From Pseudomonadota bacterium (lineage in GTDB: Bacteria > Pseudomonadota > Alphaproteobacteria > Azospirillales > Azospirillaceae): DNA of 7,007 bases. The stretch lies in assembly GCA_023412175.1 (NCBI GenBank), contig JAEYOB010000605.1, forward strand, positions 1-7,007, in the 5' to 3' direction. The position numbers were made by a program, and so were the translations under genes. Position 1 is the first letter of the stretch. Each line of letters opens with the position of its first letter. The notes under the pieces are model-generated. The model did not search any database. It was not told where the DNA came from and worked only from the letters and a program-made list of their open reading frames with translations. This document shows positions 1-7,007 of the stretch, in pieces.

Positions 1-17
1 CCCCTGCACAGCGGGGG
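1..17. terminator. Possible hairpin at the left window edge
   Basis: CCCCTGC (1-7) and GCGGGGG (11-17) can pair as a 7-bp stem with one G-T wobble around a 3-base loop. No T-tract follows on the plus strand, and the minus-strand side lies outside the window. It could end a gene to the left, but nothing in the window shows what that gene is. Its shape resembles the hairpin after glgB at 2014-2030. Confidence 0.2.
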
Positions 18-152
18 AGGGTCAGGGTGGGGGCCCGTGTCCAGGAATCTCCGCCCCAATTCGCCGGAAACTGTGGGCCGCCTCACAGATCCGGGGACGC
101 GCGGCCTCCAGTCTGCGCACGTCGGCATCCGCCGGCACACAGCACGCGCACT

Positions 153-158
153 GGAAGG
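153..158 (+). promoter_or_regulatory. Ribosome binding site that fixes the start of the small exported protein
   Basis: GGAAGG lies 9 bases before the ATG at 168. The reading frame is open further upstream to a start at 27. The upstream codons give a Pro/Arg/His-rich stretch with no signal-peptide character, whereas starting at 168 gives a standard Lys/Arg-plus-hydrophobic signal peptide. The site therefore supports 168 as the true start. Confidence 0.6.
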
Positions 159-167
159 TATCCGGCC

Positions 168-413
168 ATGAAGAGGAAGAGCCAAATCGCCCTGAGCGCC
201 GCCGCATTGGCGGCGCCCCTGCTCGTCGTCGGTCTCGGCATGTTCGGCGGCACCGCGACGCCGCCCGCGCAAGCCATCGTTTCCGAAGCTCCGGCATCCG
301 TCGCAAGCTCCCCCGCGTGGCCCAGGCCGGGCGCCGGACCGGCGGCGGACCGTACCGACGATGACGGCCAACCGAGCGCCACGGGAATGGAGAACATCCC
401 GGTGTTCGATTGA
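168..413 (+). CDS. Small exported protein of unknown function (81 aa)
   Basis: I do not recognise a family. From the ATG at 168 the product begins with a basic n-region (MKRKSQ), then a hydrophobic Ala/Leu/Val core (about residues 8-27). A likely signal peptidase I site follows Pro-Ala-Gln-Ala (33-36), so the protein is probably exported through Sec. There is no cysteine, so it is not a lipoprotein. The mature part is only about 45 residues, rich in Ala, Pro, Ser and Asp, and looks disordered. It contains an acidic patch (DRTDDD, 61-66) and ends in ENIPVFD. The hydrophobic segment could instead stay as a membrane anchor. A GGAAGG site 9 bases upstream decides this start over the longer open frame from 27. 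The gene converges on the minus-strand gene at 516-1727 and is followed by a strong inverted repeat 14 bases after its stop. That it is coding rests on the signal peptide, ribosome binding site and hairpin, not on homology. Confidence 0.6.
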   Translation: MKRKSQIALSAAALAAPLLVVGLGMFGGTATPPAQAIVSEAPASVASSPAWPRPGAGPAADRTDDDGQPSATGMENIPVFD

Positions 414-426
414 GCACCCCCGTCCA

Positions 427-459
427 CCGTCCTCTCCCGTTCGAGGCGGGAGAGGACGG
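427..459. terminator. Perfect 13-bp inverted repeat between convergent genes, probable bidirectional terminator
   Basis: CCGTCCTCTCCCG (427-439) and CGGGAGAGGACGG (447-459) are exact reverse complements around a 7-base loop. The repeat begins 14 bases after the stop of the plus-strand small gene and lies downstream of the convergent minus-strand gene. Its position and GC-rich stem suit a terminator or 3'-end stabiliser for both. There is no T-tract on either side, so it is not a textbook intrinsic terminator. Intergenic repeats of the CTCTCCCG...CGGGAGAG type are, from memory, common in GC-rich proteobacterial genomes, so it may be one copy of a dispersed element. Confidence 0.6.
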
Positions 460-491
460 GGATTCAGGCAGTGCCCGGAGAGGGTTTTCAA

Positions 492-508
492 GGAGGCAAG
501 CCGCCTCC
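492..508 (-). terminator. Short hairpin just after the caspase-fold-like gene
   Basis: Read on the minus strand, GGAGGC (508-503) and GCCTCC (497-492) form a 6-bp stem with a 5-base loop, starting 8 bases after the TGA at 518-516. TTGAAAACCC follows the stem, which is a poor T-tract. It may act together with the stronger repeat at 427-459. Confidence 0.35.
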
Positions 509-515
509 ACCCCGA

Positions 516-1727
516 TCAGTTGAGCGTGCGAAGCCCGAAGGTGCCCTCGATCTTCGCCAGCGTCTTGTCCAAGCCGCTGTCCTCCATCGCCTTGCGGGCC
601 TTGTCGAGCACGGTCTTAGCCTTGGCGAGCTTCTTCTTTTCCTTGTCCAGATCAGCTTTAACCTTGAGATACTTTTTCTTGTAATCCTGATACTGGACAT
701 CGGTCTTGAGGGCGGCCGCCACGTTGCCCAACGCCTTGGCACGATCCTGGCCCAACTGCGCGAAAGCGTTCATGTCAGTCAGCAGCTTGTTATGGGCGTC
801 CACGCTCTTGTTGTATTCCTCGATGGCGGCCGAGACGGCCTTCTCAAGCTTCGCGTTCTTCTTGTAATCCTCGACTGTGCGCATGTTGGTCACGACGTGC
901 TTGTCGCCGCGCTTCATCGCCTTGGGATTGTCCTTGTCCCAGCTGTCGGTATCGCCGTCGTTGCGCGCGGTGATGGACGGGCCGGGCATGCCGACGACGC
1001 TGGCCTTGGTGTAGCCGGCGCCCTTCAGCAGGTCCCAGACCTTCTTGGCGAAGGGGTCGTCCTGCTTCGACGCCTCCGGCCCGCCCGACGCGGTGAAGCA
1101 GCCGGACAGGAAGATCTTGCCCGAGTAATCCTTGCCGATGCGCTGCTTGGGATCCTTGCTGCCGGTCAGCAGCTTGACGATGTCCTTCGGCGTTTTCTTG
1201 CCCAGCTTGCTTGCGATGAGGCGCCCGCTGGGCGTTGCGTCCGGGGTGCCGTGGGCACAGAGGATGATGTTGCCGGTCAGTTCGCCGAACTCGTAATCGT
1301 CCTTGGTCATGACCTTGGTGCCGAACTTGTCGGCCTGCGCCTTGCCCGCCGGCCCGATGACCTTGTCGTTCGGGTCCAGGCTGATGACGGCGGCGGTCTC
1401 CTTGACCAGTTTGTCCTTGATGTCCTCGTAGCCCTTCACGAGCAGGTCCATCGCCTCGAACTTGTCGTTGTCCTTGTCGCGCAGGACGAGGACGAGCGAG
1501 CCTTTGACGACGCCGACCTGGAGATACGGATCCTTGGCGCGATTGGCCTTCTTCTCGTAGGAAATGAAGCTCTTGAAGTTGCCCAGGATCTTGAGGCCCT
1601 GGACGTCCTTGGCTCCAGCCGCCTCCAGATCGGCCGTGATGGCCTTCAGCACCTTGCCGATGTCGAAGTTGCTGAAGTTAACGTCCTTCTTCTTACCAGA
1701 AATAATCGGATCCAATTTGGTCGGCAT
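516..1727 (-). CDS. Lysine-rich protein with a caspase-fold (clan CD)-like His/Cys dyad and C-terminal coiled coil (403 aa)
   Basis: No exact family is recognised. Residues about 151-160 (TGNIILCAHG) form a hydrophobic strand ending in His159-Gly160. Residues 203-210 (GKIFLSGC) form a second strand ending in Gly209-Cys210. A strand-His-Gly, about 50-residue gap and strand-Cys is the hallmark of clan CD cysteine peptidases (caspase, clostripain C11, MARTX toxin C80 and CHAT-type domains). The segment between (RLIASKLGKKTPKDIVKLL) looks like the helix usual after the histidine. Only two cysteines occur, C157 and C210. Residues about 20-110 are mixed alpha/beta and not assigned. Residues about 285-392 are highly charged, helical and probably coiled coil, with many Lys and Ala. 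There is no signal peptide or membrane segment, so the protein is probably cytoplasmic unless exported by a leaderless route. About 65 of 403 residues are lysine. The start is the first ATG, preceded by GGAGAGG (1738-1732). Peptidase activity is inferred; a catalytically dead fold or scaffold is possible. Confidence 0.85.
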   Translation of the reverse strand: MPTKLDPIISGKKKDVNFSNFDIGKVLKAITADLEAAGAKDVQGLKILGNFKSFISYEKKANRAKDPYLQVGVVKGSLVLVLRDKDNDKFEAMDLLVKGYEDIKDKLVKETAAVISLDPNDKVIGPAGKAQADKFGTKVMTKDDYEFGELTGNIILCAHGTPDATPSGRLIASKLGKKTPKDIVKLLTGSKDPKQRIGKDYSGKIFLSGCFTASGGPEASKQDDPFAKKVWDLLKGAGYTKASVVGMPGPSITARNDGDTDSWDKDNPKAMKRGDKHVVTNMRTVEDYKKNAKLEKAVSAAIEEYNKSVDAHNKLLTDMNAFAQLGQDRAKALGNVAAALKTDVQYQDYKKKYLKVKADLDKEKKKLAKAKTVLDKARKAMEDSGLDKTLAKIEGTFGLRTLN

Positions 1728-1731
1728 CTGT

Positions 1732-1738
1732 CCTCTCC
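1732..1738 (-). promoter_or_regulatory. Ribosome binding site of the caspase-fold-like gene
   Basis: On the minus strand GGAGAGG precedes the ATG at 1727-1725, with 4 bases between its end and the ATG (7 if GGAG is taken as the core). It lies inside an 11-base sequence that also forms an arm of the 3' inverted repeat at 427-459. Confidence 0.6.
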
Positions 1739-1895
1739 CGGCTGCTGGCGTCCTGAGACAGCGAAATCTTCTCTGGCGCGTCGCAGGTTCGCGGGATCAT
1801 GCCGGTTGCGGACGACGCCGCTCCCAAGGCCACCACCCGGACATGGACGCCTGAAGAGAGTAACGCCGGACGTACACCCGTCTAAGGAGAGGCCG

Positions 1896-1908
1896 GTTCA
1901 CAATGAAC
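1896..1908. promoter_or_regulatory. Operator-like inverted repeat
   Basis: GTTCA-CAA-TGAAC is a 13-base palindrome with 5-base arms. It lies about 170 bases upstream of the caspase-fold-like start, in an otherwise GC-rich non-coding stretch. It could be a repressor or activator half-site pair. No regulator in the window points to it, and short palindromes arise by chance. Confidence 0.25.
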
Positions 1909-1957
1909 GGGATGGGATTTGATGAGAGTGCGATGCATTCCCGCTCGGGGACCAGGC

Positions 1958-1973
1958 TCGGGAACTGTCCCGA
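1958..1973. repeat. Small stem-loop in the glgB downstream region
   Basis: TCGGGA (1958-1963) and TCCCGA (1968-1973) are exact complements around a 4-base loop. The stem lies 64 bases past the glgB stop on the minus strand and could add to 3'-end processing or termination. No T-tract follows. Confidence 0.25.
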
Positions 1974-2013
1974 CGTACCTGTTCAAGGAGACGGGTGCCC
2001 CGGCCCCGCACCG

Positions 2014-2030
2014 CCCCCGCAGCGCGGGGG
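2014..2030 (-). terminator. GC-rich hairpin directly after glgB
   Basis: On the minus strand CCCCCGC (2030-2024) and GCGGGGG (2020-2014) pair perfectly as a 7-bp stem with a 3-base loop. The stem starts 7 bases past the glgB TGA (2039-2037). The position suits a terminator or 3' stabiliser ending the treS-glgB transcript. It lacks a T-tract, so termination may be partial or Rho-assisted. Confidence 0.4.
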
Positions 2031-2036
2031 ATGCGA

Positions 2037-4280
2037 TCACCCCACCCGTTCCAGCACCACCGTGCCCAGCGGCGGCAGGATCAGGTTCAGCGAGTGCGGG
2101 CGGCCGTGCCAGGAGATGTCCTCGGCGTCCACCACCTCGCCGGGGCCGACGCCGCTGCCGCCGTAGCGCGGATCGTCGGTGTTCAGCCGCACCGCGTAGC
2201 GCCCCGGATAGGGCACGCCCACCCGGTAGCCGTCGCGCGGCACCGGCGTGAAGCTGCACACCACGACGAACACGCGCTCCGCCGCGCGGCCCTTGCGCAG
2301 GAAGGCCAGCACGCTGTTGTCGGAATCGTTGGCCTCGATCCACTCGAAGCCCGCCGGGTCGGTGTCGAGCTGGTGCAGCGCCGGCTCGTCGCGGTACAGG
2401 CCGTTGAGGTCGCGGATCAGGTCGCGCATGCCGCGGTGCAGCGGCTCCTCCAGCAGGTGCCAGTCCAGGCTCTGGGCGTAGTTCCACTCGCGCCACTGCG
2501 CGAACTCGCCGCCCATGAACAGCAGCTTCTTGCCGGGATGCGTCCACATGAAGGCGAAGTAGGCGCGCAGGTTGGCAAACTTCTGCCAGGCGTCGCCGGG
2601 CATCTTGTCGATCAGCGAGCCCTTGCCGTGCACCACCTCGTCGTGGCTCAGCGGCAGCACGAAGTTCTCAGAGAAGGCGTACAGCAGCCCGAAGGTCAGG
2701 TGGTGGTGGTGGTAGCGGCGGTGGATCGGGTCCTTCGACATGTAGGTGAGTGTGTCGTGCATCCACCCCATGTTCCACTTGTACCCGAAGCCCAGCCCGC
2801 CCAGGTAGACCGGCCGCGACACGCTGGGCCAAGCGGTCGATTCCTCGGCGATGGTGGTGGCGCCGTCGTGCCGGCCGAAGGCCAGCTCGTTCATGCGCTT
2901 GAGGAAGGCGATGGCCTCCAGGTTCTCGCGACCGCCGAACTGGTTGGGGACCCACTCGTCGTGCTTGCGGCTGTAGTCGAGGTAGAGCATCGACGCCACC
3001 GCGTCCACGCGCAGCCCGTCGAGATGGTACTGGTCCAGCCAGAACAGCGCGTTGCCCAGGAGGAAGTTCGACACCTCGCGCCGGCCGAAATTGTAGATCA
3101 GGGTGTTCCAGTCCATGTGGAAGCCCTGGCGCGGGTCGGAATGCTCGTACAGGTGCGTGCCGTCGAACAGGCCCAGGCCGTGCTGGTCGGTGGGGAAATG
3201 CCCCGGCACCCAGTCGAGGATGACGCCGATCCCCTCACGGTGGCAGGCATCGACGAACCGCTTGAAGTCCTCCGGCCCGCCGTGCCGCCGGGTCGGCGCG
3301 TACAGCCCGATGGGCTGGTAGCCCCAGGAGCCGTCGAACGGGTGCTCGGTGATCGGCAGCAGCTCGATGTGGGTGAAGCCGAGATCCCGGACGTAGGGCA
3401 CCAGCCGCTCGGCCAACTCGTCGTAGGTGAGGAAGCGGTTGTCCTCCTCCGGCACCCGCGCCCAGGAGCCGAGATGCACCTCGTAGACGCTCATCGGCGC
3501 TTCGCGCTCCTGCGCCTTGGCGCGGTCGTGCATCCAGCCATGGTCCTGCCAGCCGTAGGACGGCAGGCCGCGCACCACCGAGGCGGTGTCCGGCCGCATC
3601 TCCGCCTCGAAGGCGTAGGGATCGGCCTTCAGCGGCAGCAGGCTGCCGTCGGCGCCCTTGATCTCGAACTTGTAGCGGTCGCCGACGCCGGCGTGCGGAA
3701 TGAAGATCTCCCAGACGCCAGCCTCGACGCGCTTGCGCATGGGAAGGCGCCGGCCGTCCCAGTCGCAGAAGTCGCCGTCCACGCTGACCCGGCGCGCGTT
3801 GGGCGCCCAGACGGCGAAGGCGACGCCGGCCACGCCGTCGATCTCCCGCGGGTGGGCGCCCAGCTTCTCGTAGGCGCGCAGGTGGTTGCCCTCGGCGATC
3901 AGGTGCAGATCCAGCTCGCCAAGGATCTGGCCGAAGCGGTAGGCGTCCTCGAACTCCTGCGTCGCCAGGGGGAACTCCACCTTCAGGCGGTAGCGGAAGC
4001 GCTGGCGGCGGTCGGGCATCACCGCAGCGAGGAAGCCGTCGTCGTGGATGCGGTGCATCTCCGCGGCGGGCTCGCCGGTGGCGCCGTCGATGACCCAGGC
4101 GCGGAGCGCGCCGGGGAAGAAGGCGCGCACCTCGACCGGCGCGTCCTCGCCGTCCTGGTGCATGCCGAGGATGGCGAAGGGATCGCCGTGTTCGGCGCGG
4201 ACGATCGCCTCGATGCCGCCTCGGAACATGGCCGCCTTGCGGGGATCGGCCTTGAGCCGGGTGTTGATCTCGTTCGGCAT
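2037..4280 (-). CDS. glgB: 1,4-alpha-glucan branching enzyme (GlgB, GH13), 747 aa
   Basis: This enzyme cuts alpha-1,4 links in a glucan and rejoins the piece as an alpha-1,6 branch, in the cytoplasm. In order: an N-terminal beta-sandwich region (about residues 20-110); a CBM48-type domain (about 150-235, with [22 protein letters not shown]); the GH13 barrel; and a C-terminal beta domain to residue 747. Catalytic motifs are intact: DWVPGHF (356-362), the nucleophile Asp426 in [12 protein letters not shown], the acid/base Glu479 in IAEEST, and Asp547 in [14 protein letters not shown]. Length matches the family (about 730 aa in E. coli). The frame is open to an ATG at 4322, but AGGAAGGG (4295-4288) lies 7 bases before the ATG at 4280, which gives MPNEINTRL and is the preferred start. 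It lies 88 bases downstream of treS on the same strand and is probably co-transcribed, which fits branching of a glucan made from maltose 1-phosphate. Confidence 0.97.
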   Translation of the reverse strand: MPNEINTRLKADPRKAAMFRGGIEAIVRAEHGDPFAILGMHQDGEDAPVEVRAFFPGALRAWVIDGATGEPAAEMHRIHDDGFLAAVMPDRRQRFRYRLKVEFPLATQEFEDAYRFGQILGELDLHLIAEGNHLRAYEKLGAHPREIDGVAGVAFAVWAPNARRVSVDGDFCDWDGRRLPMRKRVEAGVWEIFIPHAGVGDRYKFEIKGADGSLLPLKADPYAFEAEMRPDTASVVRGLPSYGWQDHGWMHDRAKAQEREAPMSVYEVHLGSWARVPEEDNRFLTYDELAERLVPYVRDLGFTHIELLPITEHPFDGSWGYQPIGLYAPTRRHGGPEDFKRFVDACHREGIGVILDWVPGHFPTDQHGLGLFDGTHLYEHSDPRQGFHMDWNTLIYNFGRREVSNFLLGNALFWLDQYHLDGLRVDAVASMLYLDYSRKHDEWVPNQFGGRENLEAIAFLKRMNELAFGRHDGATTIAEESTAWPSVSRPVYLGGLGFGYKWNMGWMHDTLTYMSKDPIHRRYHHHHLTFGLLYAFSENFVLPLSHDEVVHGKGSLIDKMPGDAWQKFANLRAYFAFMWTHPGKKLLFMGGEFAQWREWNYAQSLDWHLLEEPLHRGMRDLIRDLNGLYRDEPALHQLDTDPAGFEWIEANDSDNSVLAFLRKGRAAERVFVVVCSFTPVPRDGYRVGVPYPGRYAVRLNTDDPRYGGSGVGPGEVVDAEDISWHGRPHSLNLILPPLGTVVLERVG

Positions 4281-4287
4281 CGCTGGT

Positions 4288-4295
4288 CCCTTCCT
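4288..4295 (-). promoter_or_regulatory. Ribosome binding site that fixes the glgB start
   Basis: AGGAAGGG on the minus strand lies 7 bases before the ATG at 4280-4278. The alternative upstream ATGs at 4322 and 4304 would place this strong site inside the coding sequence and add a short extension ([14 protein letters not shown]) that I do not recognise as part of GlgB. Confidence 0.65.
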
Positions 4296-4345
4296 CTCGC
4301 TCATCACTTCGTGGCTCAACAAAGAGGTGCGGTCAATGTGACTTT

Positions 4346-4363
4346 CGGACGTTCGAAGGTCCG
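4346..4363 (-). repeat. Intercistronic hairpin between treS and glgB
   Basis: On the minus strand CGGAC (4363-4359) and GTCCG (4350-4346) can pair around an 8-base loop that contains the palindrome TTCGAA. The stem begins 5 bases past the treS stop. It is too short to be a confident terminator; it might stabilise or process the message between the two genes. Confidence 0.25.
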
Positions 4364-4368
4364 GTGAA

Positions 4369-7007
<2,639 letters not shown>

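Larger units (their letters stand above)
1728..2036. other. Intergenic region between glgB and the caspase-fold-like gene
   Basis: These 309 bases follow the glgB stop and precede the caspase-fold-like gene, both on the minus strand. The region holds the ribosome binding site of the downstream gene (GGAGAGG, 1738-1732), a small operator-like inverted repeat (1896-1908), a stem-loop (1958-1973) and a hairpin just after glgB (2014-2030). I see no convincing -35/-10 pair, no RNA gene and no credible coding sequence. The length and the hairpins suggest that the downstream gene has its own promoter here, separate from glgB. Confidence 0.6.

Noticed and set aside
27..167. N-terminal extension of the small exported protein from a start at 27
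   Set aside because: The extension is Pro/Arg/His-rich and would bury the signal peptide. The ribosome binding site at 153-158 fits the ATG at 168.
471..1922. Plus-strand open frame opposite the caspase-fold-like gene
   Set aside because: It has a hydrophobic, Leu/Val-rich antisense composition. The minus frame has a good ribosome binding site, balanced composition and motif-like strands, so the minus frame is the gene.
1961..1983. GGAAC...GTT resembling an alphaproteobacterial EcfG stress promoter on the plus strand
   Set aside because: The spacing between the two elements is 15 bases, outside the expected range for that consensus, and no credible plus-strand gene follows.
1903..2166. Small plus-strand frame preceded by AAGGAG (1884-1889)
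   Set aside because: The spacing of 13 bases is long, and the frame runs into the antisense of the conserved glgB 3' end. The Pro/Gly/Ser-rich product has no features. I keep it as unlikely, not impossible.
2703..2714. Run of CAC/CAT codons (four consecutive His) in glgB
   Set aside because: A His-rich stretch before LTFGLLYAF is, from memory, usual at this point in branching enzymes, so it is not a repeat insertion.
1995..4367. Long plus-strand open frame opposite glgB
   Set aside because: GlgB on the minus strand has intact GH13 motifs over its full length. The plus frame gives a Val/Ala/Arg/His-rich sequence with no domain, as expected for the antisense of a GC-rich gene.

Overview
The window is GC-rich bacterial DNA. 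It reads like an alphaproteobacterium of the Rhodospirillales/Azospirillum type, judged from the GC-rich third codon positions and from a fused trehalose synthase/maltokinase next to a branching enzyme. This placement is inferred from general character, not from a database match.

Layout, left to right. Positions 1-167 hold a weak hairpin at the very edge and the leader of a small plus-strand gene. Positions 168-413 encode an 81-residue protein with a Sec-type signal peptide and no recognised family. A perfect 13-bp inverted repeat (427-459) and a shorter hairpin (492-508) sit between this gene and a convergent minus-strand gene. That gene (516-1727) encodes a lysine-rich 403-residue protein. 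It carries a His-Gly motif and a Gly-Cys motif 51 residues apart, each after a hydrophobic strand, as in caspase-fold (clan CD) cysteine peptidases, and it ends in a probable coiled coil. Positions 1728-2036 are non-coding and contain three small inverted repeats. Positions 2037-4280 (minus) encode 1,4-alpha-glucan branching enzyme, GlgB. Positions 4369-7007 (minus, cut by the window end) encode the C-terminal part of trehalose synthase fused to maltokinase.

The right-hand two thirds form a coherent metabolic unit. TreS interconverts trehalose and maltose, and the fused kinase turns maltose into maltose 1-phosphate. By established knowledge that is the donor for the maltosyltransferase GlgE, and GlgB branches the resulting alpha-1,4-glucan. 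Both genes run leftward, treS first and glgB 88 bases downstream, so they are probably co-transcribed. A glgE gene would be expected to the right of the window but is not visible.

The left third is accessory in character. The most interesting item is the caspase-fold-like protein. It has no signal peptide, only two cysteines, and a composition unlike its metabolic neighbours.
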